Assembly: GCF_002979865.1 (NCBI RefSeq)
Contig: NZ_PCPZ01000010.1
Coordinates: 1 to 49,904 of the forward strand
Direction of reading: 5' to 3'
Source: Arthrobacter sp. MYb214
Lineage (GTDB): Bacteria > Actinomycetota > Actinomycetes > Actinomycetales > Micrococcaceae
DNA: 49,904 nucleotides
Part shown: positions 17,409 to 25,567 of the stretch, one piece after another
Numbering within the stretch: position 1 is the stretch's first letter
Layout of the letters: each line of letters starts with the position of its first letter
The notes under the pieces: generated by a model
Told to the model about the DNA's origin: nothing
Seen by the model: the letters and a program-made list of their open reading frames with translations, nothing else
The model's database searches: none
Position numbers and translations under genes: made by a program

Positions 17409-18524
17409 GTGAAGCTCAATCGCTTTGGCAGCGCAGCTGCTGTTCTTTCCGTAGCGGCACTCGCGCTGACCGCTTGCGGCTCGGATAACCCAACCGCCGC
17501 AGCAGGTTCTGAAGGTGCCGAGGCGTCGGCAGCATCGGGTGTCACCGGAACCCTGACCGGCATCGGCGCATCCAGCCAGAACTCGGCCATGGAAGCATGG
17601 ACCACCGGCTTCAAGACCGCCAACCCGGAAGCCAACGTGCAGTACTCGCCAGATGGCTCCGGCGCAGGCCGCGAAGCATTCCTGGCAGGTGGCGCGCAGT
17701 TCGCCGGCTCGGATGCATACCTGAAGGAAGACGAAGCCGAAAAGGCCAAGGAAGTTTGCGGCCCAGAAGGCGCATTCAACATCCCGGCCTACGTTTCGCC
17801 GATCGCGATCGCTTTCAACCTCGAAGGCGTTGAAGAGATCAACATGGACGCAGCCACCATCGCCAAGGTGTTCAAGAAGGAAATCACCAAGTGGAACGAT
17901 GAGGCTATCGCCAAGCAGAACGAAGGCGTTGAACTCCCGGACACCGCAATCACCGTGGTGCACCGCAATGATGAGTCCGGTACCACCGAGAACTTCGTCG
18001 AGTACCTGAAGGCCGCAGCGGCTGACGTTTGGAGCTACGATGTTTCCGGCGACTGGCCAAGCGACATCCAGTCGGAGAATGCCAAGGGCACCTCTGGCGT
18101 GGTTTCGACCACCACCTCCACCAACGGCGCAATCACCTACGCCGACTTCTCCGCAGTGGGCGGCCTGTCCACCGTGAACGTGAAGGTCGGCGAGGAATAC
18201 ACCAAGATTTCTGCTGAAGCAGCTGCCAAGGCCCTGGAGACCGCAACCCCAGTTGAAGGCGCAGCCGAGAACGACCTGGCTCTGGACCTGGAGCGCGACA
18301 CCACCGAAGCGGGCACCTACCCAATCGTCCTGGTTTCGTACCACATCTTCTGCAGCAGCTACAAGGACCAGGCAACAGCCGATCTGGTCAAGGCCTTCGG
18401 CAACTACGTCATCTCCGAAGATGGCCAGAAGACCGCGCAGGCTTCGGCAGGCAATGCCCCGATCTCGGCAGCCATTGCCGAGAAGGCAAAGAAGTCGATC
18501 GACGGCATCACCGTCGCCGAGTAG
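17409..18524 (+). CDS. pstS: Phosphate ABC transporter substrate-binding lipoprotein PstS
   Basis: Captures phosphate outside the membrane and hands it to PstCA. A lipoprotein signal is visible: basic MKLNRFG, hydrophobic core and lipobox LTAC with the modified Cys at residue 23. The mature part shows the phosphate-binding motifs GIGASSQ near residue 55, SDGSGAGRE and FAGSDA, and HRNDESGTTENF around residue 180. 371 residues is normal. The start is the GTG at 17409, with GGGGAG at 17395-17400, 8 nt upstream. It is the first gene of pstSCAB and lies downstream of a PHO box. An 11-bp hairpin at 18549-18580 separates it from pstC. Confidence 0.97.
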   Translation: MKLNRFGSAAAVLSVAALALTACGSDNPTAAAGSEGAEASAASGVTGTLTGIGASSQNSAMEAWTTGFKTANPEANVQYSPDGSGAGREAFLAGGAQFAGSDAYLKEDEAEKAKEVCGPEGAFNIPAYVSPIAIAFNLEGVEEINMDAATIAKVFKKEITKWNDEAIAKQNEGVELPDTAITVVHRNDESGTTENFVEYLKAAAADVWSYDVSGDWPSDIQSENAKGTSGVVSTTTSTNGAITYADFSAVGGLSTVNVKVGEEYTKISAEAAAKALETATPVEGAAENDLALDLERDTTEAGTYPIVLVSYHIFCSSYKDQATADLVKAFGNYVISEDGQKTAQASAGNAPISAAIAEKAKKSIDGITVAE

Positions 18525-18548
18525 TACCCCGCCGGGCAACCGGCACCA

Positions 18549-18580
18549 GGTGCGGGTGGACGAACTCACCCACCCGCACC
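18549..18580 (+). other. Intercistronic hairpin between pstS and pstC
   Basis: GGTGCGGGTGG (18549-18559) pairs with CCACCCGCACC (18570-18580) around a 10-nt loop, 25 nt after the pstS stop. With no T-run it is better seen as a partial attenuator or 3'-end stabiliser that would let pstS mRNA exceed pstCAB mRNA, as expected for a binding protein needed in excess (inference). Confidence 0.65.
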
Positions 18581-18643
18581 AGCAGTACCCCTCCACCCCC
18601 GCAGTGAAAACTGCACCACCCCCGTTTCGTAAAGGCTCTAGCC

Positions 18644-19579
18644 ATGACTACCAATGCTTTGACAAGCAAGTCATCGACTTCCGGCCGCGCTGGTGACAAG
18701 ATCTTCTCCGGTGCCGCCCTGGGCGCCGGTGTCCTGATCCTGATCACGCTCTTCGCGGTCGCGGTCTTCTTGCTGATCCAAGCCCTGCCGACGTTCTTCG
18801 CCGATCCGGCGGAGATTTCCGGCGGCGCAGGATTCTTCGCTTACATCTGGCCGATTGTTATCGGCACCGTGATCGCAGCGGCTATCGCGCTGCTGATCGC
18901 CACCCCGATCGGCATCGGCGTGGCGCTGTTCATCTCGCACTTCGCTCCACGCAAGGTCGCAGGCCCGCTGGGCTACCTGATCGATCTGCTCGCCGCGATC
19001 CCCTCGGTGATCTACGGCGCGTGGGGCTACATGGTGCTCGCTCCGGCTCTGGTTCCAGGCTACGAATGGCTGGCCAAGAATCTGGGCTTCATCCCCATCT
19101 TCGAAGGCCCCGCCAGCCAGACCGGCAAGACCATGCTCACCGCCGGCATCGTGCTGGCCGTGATGGTGCTGCCGATCATCACCTCGCTGAGCCGCGAGAT
19201 CTTCTTGCAGACTCCCAAGCTGCACGAGGAAGCCGCGCTGGCACTGGGCGCAACCCGCTGGGAAATGATCACCACCGCGGTGATCCCGTTCGCCCGTCCG
19301 GGCATCATTTCCGCCGTCATGCTGGGTCTGGGCCGCGCCTTGGGCGAGACCATGGCCGTTGCGCTGGTGCTCTCCACCGGCAACCTGATCCCATCGCTGA
19401 TCAAGACCGGCAACCAGACGATCGCCGCGGAAATCGCCTTGAACTTCCCTGAGGCCTTCGGCCTGCGCCTGGCAGAGCTGATCGCCGCCGGCCTGGTCCT
19501 GTTCCTGATCACCCTGGTCGTGAACATGATCGCTCGTGGAATCATCGCCCGCCACAAGGAATTCTCGGGAGCTAACTGA
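18644..19579 (+). CDS. pstC: Phosphate ABC transporter permease PstC
   Basis: Inner-membrane permease of the high-affinity phosphate importer. 311 residues with six predicted spans; the PstC-specific features AAIPSVIYGAWGYMVLAP and the cytoplasmic EAA loop (EEAALALGATRWEMITTAVIP) that contacts PstB are present. A short polar N-terminus precedes span 1. Start ATG at 18644, after AAAGG about 9 nt upstream. The stop codon overlaps the pstA start by one base (TGATG at 19577-19581), so the two are translationally coupled. Confidence 0.96.
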   Translation: MTTNALTSKSSTSGRAGDKIFSGAALGAGVLILITLFAVAVFLLIQALPTFFADPAEISGGAGFFAYIWPIVIGTVIAAAIALLIATPIGIGVALFISHFAPRKVAGPLGYLIDLLAAIPSVIYGAWGYMVLAPALVPGYEWLAKNLGFIPIFEGPASQTGKTMLTAGIVLAVMVLPIITSLSREIFLQTPKLHEEAALALGATRWEMITTAVIPFARPGIISAVMLGLGRALGETMAVALVLSTGNLIPSLIKTGNQTIAAEIALNFPEAFGLRLAELIAAGLVLFLITLVVNMIARGIIARHKEFSGAN

Positions 19580-20718
19580 TGAGCACCATGACTACTAACC
19601 AGAGCAACAGGCCCGGGGTCCCGACTCCACCGGTGCGCAAGCGCAACTCCTTGGCCAAGGGCAAGCTGCCGAAGTGGGCCATCTGGGCGATCGCCGCAGG
19701 CGCCATCATTGTCGGCGCGGCAGCGTCCACGCTGACCGGCTTCAACGTTGCCTCCTTCGCCATCTACTCGGCGCTCATCTTCCTGGTGGCCGCCTCCGTG
19801 ATCACCACCGCAGCTGAAGGCAAGCGCCGCGGCAAGAACGCGATGTGGACCTACCTGATCTACGCGGCGTTCATCGTCGCCGTGATCCCGCTGGTATCCG
19901 TGCTCTATACGGTGCTGGAAAAGGGCATGCCGGGCCTGAACAGCCACTTCCTGTTCAGCTCCATGAACGGCGTGACCGGCGCGGTGGACAATGAATCCGT
20001 CGCCAATGGCACCCCGGTAGTCGGCGGCGCGTACCACGCGGTGATGGGCACCTTGCTGATCACCCTGTGGGCCACCTTGATCTCCGTTCCAGTAGGCATG
20101 CTGACCGCTGTCTACCTGGTGGAATACGGGCAGGGCAAGGCGCTGTCCAAGGCGATCACCTTCTTCGTCGACGTGATGACCGGCATTCCTTCGATCGTTG
20201 CCGGCCTGTTCGCAGCGGCCTTCTTCGGCATGATCCTGGGTCCGAACGCCCGCATGGGCATCGTCGCGGCGGTCGCGTTGAGCGTGCTGATGATCCCAAC
20301 GGTGGTCCGCTCCACCGAGGAAATGCTCAAGATCGTTCCCAACGAACTGCGTGAAGCTTCCTTCGCGCTGGGCGTGCGCCGCTGGCGCACCATCTTGAAG
20401 GTCGTCATCCCGACCGCGATCTCCGGCATCGCCTCGGGCGTCACCCTGGCCATCGCCCGCGTGATCGGAGAGACCGCGCCAATCCTGGTCACCGCAGGCA
20501 TCGCAAGCCAGATCAACATGAACGTCTTCGCAAACTGGATGTCCACGCTGCCGACGTTCATCTACTACCAGATCCTGACTCCGACCAGCCCGACGAACAT
20601 CGACCCGTCGGTGCAGCGCGCCTGGGCTGCTGCCCTGCTGCTGATCTTCATGGTTATGGCTTTGAACCTCATCGCCCGCCTGGTCGCTTCGATCTTCGCC
20701 CCAAAGAAGGGCCGTTGA
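19579..20718 (+). CDS. pstA: Phosphate ABC transporter permease PstA
   Basis: Partner permease of PstC. 379 residues, longer than E. coli PstA because of a polar N-terminal extension of about 35 residues and two extra N-terminal hydrophobic segments (about 32-53 and 60-78) before the usual six spans. The EAA loop is ELREASFALGVRRWRTILKVVIP; the family motif MTGIPSIVAGLF is present. Start ATG at 19579 overlapping pstC; a second ATG three codons later is possible. It is followed by a 47-bp gap to pstB without a terminator. Confidence 0.95.
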   Translation: MSTMTTNQSNRPGVPTPPVRKRNSLAKGKLPKWAIWAIAAGAIIVGAAASTLTGFNVASFAIYSALIFLVAASVITTAAEGKRRGKNAMWTYLIYAAFIVAVIPLVSVLYTVLEKGMPGLNSHFLFSSMNGVTGAVDNESVANGTPVVGGAYHAVMGTLLITLWATLISVPVGMLTAVYLVEYGQGKALSKAITFFVDVMTGIPSIVAGLFAAAFFGMILGPNARMGIVAAVALSVLMIPTVVRSTEEMLKIVPNELREASFALGVRRWRTILKVVIPTAISGIASGVTLAIARVIGETAPILVTAGIASQINMNVFANWMSTLPTFIYYQILTPTSPTNIDPSVQRAWAAALLLIFMVMALNLIARLVASIFAPKKGR

Positions 20719-20765
20719 GCTAAGGCTCCGGTCCGGACAAACCCGAACTTTTCAAGGATTACATC

Positions 20766-21545
20766 ATGGCAAAACGCATTGACGTCAACGACCTGAACGT
20801 CTACTACTCCAAGTTCCTCGCCGTTGAAGGCGTCTCGATCAACATCGAGCCGAAGTCCGTCACCGCTTTCATCGGCCCCTCGGGCTGCGGCAAGTCCACC
20901 TTCCTGCGCACCCTGAACCGCATGCACGAGGTCATCCCGGGCGGCCGCGTCGAGGGCCAGGTCCTGCTGGACGGCGATGACCTGTACGGCGCCGGCGTCG
21001 ACCCGGTCACCGTGCGCAGCCAGATCGGCATGGTCTTCCAGCGTCCGAATCCGTTCCCGACCATGTCCATCAAGGACAACGTGCTCGCCGGAGTGAAGCT
21101 GAACGGCCAGCGGATTTCCAAGTCCGATGCCGATGCCCTGGTCGAGAAGTCGCTACGCGGCGCCAACTTGTGGAACGAAGTCAAGGATCGCCTGGACAAG
21201 CCGGGCTCGGGACTCTCCGGCGGCCAGCAGCAGCGCCTGTGCATCGCCCGCACCATTGCGGTCAAGCCGGACGTGATCCTGATGGATGAGCCTTGCTCGG
21301 CATTGGACCCGATCTCCACCCTGGCTATCGAGGACCTGATCAACGAGCTGAAGAACGACTACACCGTAGTGATCGTGACCCACAATATGCAGCAGGCTGC
21401 ACGCGTGAGCGACAAGACCGCGTTCTTCAACATTGCGGGCACCGGCAAGCCGGGCAAGCTCATCGAGTACAACGACACTGCAGCCATCTTCTCCAACCCG
21501 GAGCAGAAGGCCACCGAGGATTACGTCTCCGGACGCTTCGGATAA
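20766..21545 (+). CDS. pstB: Phosphate ABC transporter ATP-binding protein PstB
   Basis: ATPase that powers PstSCA. 259 residues with Walker [11 protein letters not shown]-loop [10 protein letters not shown] (PstB-typical), signature [16 protein letters not shown], Walker [14 protein letters not shown] and the switch His in VTHNM. The C-terminus [11 protein letters not shown] is diagnostic of PstB. AAGGA lies 7 nt before the ATG at 20766. No phoU follows in this operon, unlike in E. coli; the only PhoU-like protein nearby is the DUF47 protein at 23441-24070 on the other strand. Three hairpins follow the stop. Confidence 0.97.
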   Translation: MAKRIDVNDLNVYYSKFLAVEGVSINIEPKSVTAFIGPSGCGKSTFLRTLNRMHEVIPGGRVEGQVLLDGDDLYGAGVDPVTVRSQIGMVFQRPNPFPTMSIKDNVLAGVKLNGQRISKSDADALVEKSLRGANLWNEVKDRLDKPGSGLSGGQQQRLCIARTIAVKPDVILMDEPCSALDPISTLAIEDLINELKNDYTVVIVTHNMQQAARVSDKTAFFNIAGTGKPGKLIEYNDTAAIFSNPEQKATEDYVSGRFG

Positions 21546-21556
21546 AGATTTCGGAT

Positions 21557-21580
21557 ACCGCCGCTCCTTGAGCCGGCGGT
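21557..21580 (+). terminator. First of three hairpins downstream of pstB
   Basis: ACCGCCG with inner CTC (21557-21566) pairs with GAG and CGGCGGT (21570-21580) with one bulged C, beginning 12 nt after the pstB stop. Confidence 0.5.
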
Positions 21581-21587
21581 AGACGGA

Positions 21588-21607
21588 CCGGAAGGGGGGT
21601 CTTCCGG
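21588..21607 (+). terminator. Second hairpin downstream of pstB
   Basis: CCGGAAG (21588-21594) pairs with CTTCCGG (21601-21607) around a G-rich loop, 7 bp after the first hairpin. Confidence 0.5.
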
Positions 21608-21629
21608 GGATCCTGGAGGGGATCACCGC

Positions 21630-21659
21630 CAGCGGCGCACCGATTACGGTGCGCCGCTG
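21630..21659 (+). terminator. Third and strongest hairpin downstream of pstB
   Basis: CAGCGGCGCACCG (21630-21642) pairs perfectly with CGGTGCGCCGCTG (21647-21659) around ATTA; CACTTTAACT follows. This is the probable main terminator of the pst operon. Confidence 0.8.
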
Positions 21660-21674
21660 CACTTTAACTATTCA

Positions 21675-21725
21675 TGTAAAGCACCCTTGACTGTAAAGCA
21701 CGCTTGTCAGTAAAGTGTGGTTTAC
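21675..21725 (+). repeat. Three tandem 17-bp repeats, predicted operator array of the XRE regulator
   Basis: Units 21675-21691, 21692-21708 and 21709-21725 follow each other without gaps. Units 1 and 2 agree at 15 of 17 positions (TGTAAAGCAC then CTTG); unit 3 shares GTAAAG. Each unit is itself a near-palindrome, GTAAAG-N4-CTTGAC or -GTTTAC. TTGACT and TTGTCA -35-like hexamers fall inside units 1 and 2. The array ends 23 bp before the start of the membrane-protein gene whose operon encodes the XRE regulator. Confidence 0.75.
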
Positions 21726-21748
21726 ATCAATAGGGATAGGGGACAACG

Positions 21749-22213
21749 ATGGATTCAAAAGCAGTTGGCCAGAGCAAATGGGGCCGTTCGCGCTTCGGTG
21801 GCGGGTCGGGCGCCCTGATTGCCGTCAGCCTCAGCGCAGGGGCAGTGCTTTCAGCCGGTGCAGGTGTGCTCTTGGCCCGGCTGAACGCCCCGGAGCATTT
21901 CGTCTTGGCAGCGTTGCTCATGGCCGCTGGCTTGCTGCCGGTGCTTTCTACAGCTTGCTGGGCGTTGCTGCTGGATCGCGACACCCTGCGCGGTGCCACA
22001 AGGAACCCCGAGATATCGGTGGAGAGCCAGTGGTATGACCGAGCTGCCATCGGAGTGTTCCAGGATTTGCTGTTAGTTTGCGGCCTCGGTGGTGCAGTGT
22101 TTTCGTTCATTCAGATCCAAGCATCACTTGGCCTCGTTCTGGCTGGTGTCGTGCTGCTGGCGTTGCTTGACTTCGGAATCCGCTATTTCATCATTAAGCG
22201 GGCAGAAAGCTAG
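21749..22213 (+). CDS. Small four-span membrane protein paired with an XRE regulator
   Basis: 154 residues with four hydrophobic segments (about 23-43, 49-72, 100-121 and 125-147) and a basic N-terminus, predicting both ends in the cytoplasm. It is followed with a one-base overlap by a 65-residue XRE regulator. Membrane protein plus tiny XRE regulator operons are widespread in Firmicutes and Actinobacteria, but their function is unclear; the membrane protein may modulate the regulator or respond to envelope or drug stress (inference). GGGGA at 21739-21743 is 5 nt before the ATG. Confidence 0.78.
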   Translation: MDSKAVGQSKWGRSRFGGGSGALIAVSLSAGAVLSAGAGVLLARLNAPEHFVLAALLMAAGLLPVLSTACWALLLDRDTLRGATRNPEISVESQWYDRAAIGVFQDLLLVCGLGGAVFSFIQIQASLGLVLAGVVLLALLDFGIRYFIIKRAES

Positions 22214-22410
22214 TGGAGAACAATCTCAGTGCATACCGCAGGGAACGCGGGTTCTCCCAGCAAGCATTGGCCGACCTGCTGGGCGTCTCCCGGCAGACCG
22301 TCATCTCGCTTGAAAAAGGCCGCTACGACCCGTCCCTGCCGCTGGCATTCAAGCTCTCGGCGGTCTTCGGCTGCAAGATCGAAGACCTCTTCATTCCGGG
22401 CGAAGACTAG
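22213..22410 (+). CDS. XRE/Cro-CI family regulator (YozG-like, 65 aa)
   Basis: Whole protein is one helix-turn-helix domain: LSAYRRERGFSQQALADLLGVSRQTVISLEKGRYDPSLPLAFKLSAVFGCKIEDLF, the compact type with a C-terminal FxxxIEDLF motif. The GTG at 22213 overlaps the upstream stop (TAGTG), so it is coupled to the membrane protein gene. It is the most likely ligand of the three tandem 17-bp repeats at 21675-21725. Its stop overlaps the stop of the convergent pit gene in a shared CTAG palindrome (22407-22410). Confidence 0.9.
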   Translation: MENNLSAYRRERGFSQQALADLLGVSRQTVISLEKGRYDPSLPLAFKLSAVFGCKIEDLFIPGED

Positions 22411-23435
22411 GCGTTGCCCAGCAGCGGGTGCACCGCCAGGGTGAGAATCGCGCCGCAGGCAACGCAGGCAATCGGGGTCAGCACCCAGTGCAGCAGCACC
22501 TTGGTGACATTGCGCCACACCACCGATTCGAAAGACTGGTTATTGCCGGCACCGACGATGCCGCTGGTTACCGCCTGCGTGGTGGACAGCGGCAGGTGCA
22601 AGACGAGCGAGCCGAGGAACAGCATTGCCGCGGCTACGCCCTGGGCGATCATGCCGCGCAGCGGATCGAAGTTCACCAGCCGGCGGCCGAGCGTATAGGT
22701 GATGCGCCATCCGCCCAGGAGCACGCCAAGCCCCAGTGCCGAGGCCGCGGCCAGCTGGATAGCCCATGTCACGGGCCCCGGGTCCATTGCATGACCGGTG
22801 ATCAGCACCAGTGCGATCATCGCGCCGGTGCGCTGGCCATCTTGCAGCCCCAGTCCCAGAGCCACGGCGCAGGCGGTGATGGCCTGGCCTGCGCGCGAGC
22901 CGTTGTTGACCGAACGCGAGGAGTTGTGGCGCATCAGCCAGGTCGCCGGAATCACCAGCGCATAGGACAACAGGTAGGCGATGACCGGGGTGATCAGCAT
23001 GGGCAGCAGCACCGAGCCGAGCAGCAGACCCCAGGCCCCGGACATCGACAGGTCGCCCATGAAAGCCGAGGCGCCGCTGGCGCCCACCAAGCCGGAGAAC
23101 AGCGCATGGGTGGAACTGACCGGCAGGCCGCGCCACCAGCAATACAGGCCCCACGCGCCGGCGGTCAGCAGGCCGCAGATCAGCAGCTTCAATCCGACGA
23201 CGCCATCGGGGAGATTGAAGTTCAGCTTGTCCACCAGCGCCACGCTCAGCCCCGAGGTCGCCAAGGTGCCGAGGAAGGCGAATACCGCCGCCACAGAGAC
23301 CGCAATGGCCGGGCGCAGCGCCCTGGTGCGGACGGAGGCCGCAACGGCCGTAGAGGAATCCCTGAAGCCGTTGAGCACGCCATAGCCCAGGGTCAGGACG
23401 ATCGCGAATCCGGTGAGGACCGAAAGGATGGTCAT
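22407..23435 (-). CDS. pit: PiT family inorganic phosphate transporter, with altered signature motifs
   Basis: 342 residues, ten or so membrane spans, with the PiT landmarks LPVSSTHALFSGLVGAS and the second-half LPLSTTQAVTSGIVGAG. The two inverted signature motifs deviate: the first reads NGFRDSSTAVA (residues 22-32) where typical family members have NGF/A-H/N-DxANA, and the second reads GLQDGQRTG (196-204) instead of HGANDGQ. The conserved Asp (26, 199) remain but the His/Asn partners are replaced by Arg, Thr and Gln. It may still carry phosphate, another oxyanion, or act differently. It lies 5 bp downstream of its DUF47 partner. Confidence 0.87.
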   Translation of the reverse strand: MTILSVLTGFAIVLTLGYGVLNGFRDSSTAVAASVRTRALRPAIAVSVAAVFAFLGTLATSGLSVALVDKLNFNLPDGVVGLKLLICGLLTAGAWGLYCWWRGLPVSSTHALFSGLVGASGASAFMGDLSMSGAWGLLLGSVLLPMLITPVIAYLLSYALVIPATWLMRHNSSRSVNNGSRAGQAITACAVALGLGLQDGQRTGAMIALVLITGHAMDPGPVTWAIQLAAASALGLGVLLGGWRITYTLGRRLVNFDPLRGMIAQGVAAAMLFLGSLVLHLPLSTTQAVTSGIVGAGNNQSFESVVWRNVTKVLLHWVLTPIACVACGAILTLAVHPLLGNA

Positions 23436-23440
23436 TTCCC

Positions 23441-24070
23441 CTAGGACTCCTTCACCAGCACGCGACCCAGGTGGTCGGCGAACTGGCGCAGGGTGTTGGC
23501 GGTAAGCATCAGGTGGTCGGCCACGCGCTGGTGGCGGTGGATGGTCCCTGGCTTGGCGAACTTCGCGATCTCATTGACCCACACCAGGTGGGTTCGGGCC
23601 GCGCGCTTGGAGAACTGCAGCATCTGCAGCCAGTTGTCTTCCAGGTCATCGAGGTTATGCAGGCGCTGGACCGAATCGGAGGCCAGCTCGGCCAGCTGCG
23701 AAATGAGTTCAAGCTGCTCCGAGGAACGCTCGGAAAGCGGGGTGGAGCCAACGGTCATGATCAGTTCGCCGGTGCCGCGCAGCTGTTCCATGGTTTCGTG
23801 CAGCAAGCGCGAAAGCGTGTACATGTCTTCGCGGGGAAGCGGGCTGATATAGCTGGTTCGCAGGTGGGTGAGCACCGCGTGCACCAGATCGGAGGCCTCG
23901 GCTTCCGCGGAGGCCAGATCCCGCAGCTGGTCCGCACGGGTATCGGGTGAGCCGATCATCTCGGCGACATTGGCAACGGAGGTGCGAATGGTCGTCGTCA
24001 ACCCGCACAGCAACTCGATGCCGCGCGAGGCGGAGGGAAAGATCTGGAACTTCACTTTACGGCGCACCAT
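23441..24070 (-). CDS. DUF47 family protein (PhoU-like partner of PiT)
   Basis: 209 residues, entirely helical, with the N-terminus VRRKVKFQIFPSASRGIELL and the PhoU-like motifs SAEAEASDLVHAVLTHLRTSYISPLPREDMYTL, in which the Glu/Asp/His residues form the metal-cluster-binding face seen in PhoU. DUF47 proteins are usually the regulatory partner of the adjacent PiT permease and are thought to keep it inactive or to set its expression. Start ATG at 24070; ribosome site weak. First gene of the two-gene unit. 222 bp of noncoding sequence precede it; I see no clean PHO box there. Confidence 0.88.
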   Translation of the reverse strand: MVRRKVKFQIFPSASRGIELLCGLTTTIRTSVANVAEMIGSPDTRADQLRDLASAEAEASDLVHAVLTHLRTSYISPLPREDMYTLSRLLHETMEQLRGTGELIMTVGSTPLSERSSEQLELISQLAELASDSVQRLHNLDDLEDNWLQMLQFSKRAARTHLVWVNEIAKFAKPGTIHRHQRVADHLMLTANTLRQFADHLGRVLVKES

Positions 24071-24292
24071 TCGATTCGACGGCTATTGGTACCAACGCAG
24101 AACAGTTTACGACGTGGAAGTTAACACCGGGTATTTGAAGGTGCCGGACCGGGAACGCCTCTCGGCGGAAGGCCGCTCGAAGCGGCAGAATTTTGGAGCC
24201 CGGGGTTACCAGCGGCCCGGCACCGTTACCTAGTGTTCTCGCCCTACCGGTGTGCTGTCAACCGCAGGGCGGCGCTCGTGCGTTTTCTCACG

Positions 24293-25540
24293 CTAGCGGC
24301 GCACGCTCTTCTCCGCTCCGCTCAGGCAGAGCAGCGCGCAGCAGAACCAGATCGCTCCCGCCGGCCCCAAACCCGCGGCGACCGTACTCGAGATGATCGG
24401 CAAAGCTACTTGTCCGACCCGGTTTCCCATGAGCCGCACGGCCAATGCGGCACCGCGGTCCACCGCCGGTACCGAGGTGGAAATCATGGTCATGGTCATC
24501 GGCTGGCCCAGGCCCAGGAAGAAGCCGCCGACCAGCAACGCGGCCCCGGAGGCCCACAGCGAATCGATGAAGATCGGGGCCAGCGCGATGGCTATGCCCG
24601 AAATGTACAAACTGGTGACTAGCAGGTGGTTGCGTTCGAAGTGGGCCGAGAGCTTGGGGATGAACAGCCGGGAAACTACCGAAGCGAAACCTCGAATGGC
24701 CAAAAGCACACCAACATCTTCGGGTGTGACGCCATGTTTCTCCGCCACCAGCGGCAAGAAGGCCGTGAGGATGTCCAGCATGGCCAGCAAGGTCATCGAG
24801 GCGAACATGTGCGAAGCCATGCCCTTGATGCGCAAGACCGAGGGAATGGAGGCTTCGGACTTCGCCGGGCGGGTTTGCGGCGCCGTCTTGGAAATCCTCG
24901 GCTGCCAGCTCGGAAGCAAGAAGGGGACAGCTAGCAGTGAGCACCCGGCCGCAATCCACAGCGACAGGCTGATGCCGGCGATGCGCTCAGGGGAGGCGGC
25001 ATCGGTACCGGAGCCGAGCACCAATCCGCCAATCAGCGGCCCGATGAATTGCCCAGCCGCGTAGGCGGCCGTGAACCAGCCAAAGCCCTTGTCCAGATCG
25101 CTGTCGGGGAAGAACCGGGCGATGGAAGATTGCCCGCCAATGGTAAACATCAGATGCCCGAGCCCGAGCACGGCACTGGCCAGCGCCACGGTCAAGGCAT
25201 TCGGGGAGAAATTGATGCCGATGCCGCCCGCGGCCAGCAAGGCCACGCCGGCAACCATCAGGAACCGGATCCTGCGGATCCGCGAACTGGCCCGGCCCAG
25301 CATCATTGCGGTGAACAGCGGGAGGATGGCATAGGCGGCGGTCACCACGCCGACGGTGAACTCGCCGGAGCCAAAAGAGATGAGCTTATAGGTGGTCACC
25401 GGACGAATGAGGTTCAGCGCCGTTTGGGAAAGCAACGCCGTTGCGATCAGGATCAGCAACCAGCGTACGAGCCCTGAAGAGTTGGTCCTCGATGCGGCGC
25501 CCACACCCACCTGCCTAAAATTGAGGGGCAACTTCCTCAA
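24293..25540 (-). CDS. MFS transporter
   Basis: 415 residues, about twelve spans, with an A-type loop GRASSRIRRIRF between spans 2 and 3 and a central cytoplasmic loop of about 35 residues (SWQPRISKTAPQTRPAKSEAS). It resembles sugar/drug MFS proteins, with the motif GxFLGLGQPMTMTMIS in the second half, where transporters of the YfcJ/YhhS or arabinose-efflux type have G/S-rich helices. Substrate unknown. The start is ambiguous: a TTG at 25540 with AGGA 4 nt upstream, or GTG codons at about 25510. It follows the hypothetical gene at 25568 by 27 nt and probably shares its promoter. Confidence 0.85.
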   Translation of the reverse strand: MRKLPLNFRQVGVGAASRTNSSGLVRWLLILIATALLSQTALNLIRPVTTYKLISFGSGEFTVGVVTAAYAILPLFTAMMLGRASSRIRRIRFLMVAGVALLAAGGIGINFSPNALTVALASAVLGLGHLMFTIGGQSSIARFFPDSDLDKGFGWFTAAYAAGQFIGPLIGGLVLGSGTDAASPERIAGISLSLWIAAGCSLLAVPFLLPSWQPRISKTAPQTRPAKSEASIPSVLRIKGMASHMFASMTLLAMLDILTAFLPLVAEKHGVTPEDVGVLLAIRGFASVVSRLFIPKLSAHFERNHLLVTSLYISGIAIALAPIFIDSLWASGAALLVGGFFLGLGQPMTMTMISTSVPAVDRGAALAVRLMGNRVGQVALPIISSTVAAGLGPAGAIWFCCALLCLSGAEKSVRR

Positions 25541-25567
25541 CCCATCCTAAGGGCGCGGGATCATGTT

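Noticed and set aside
24071-24292. Possible PHO box before the DUF47-pit pair (GTTAAC at about 24120)
   Set aside because: Only one half-site is convincing; the 11-bp repeat spacing seen at pstS is missing.
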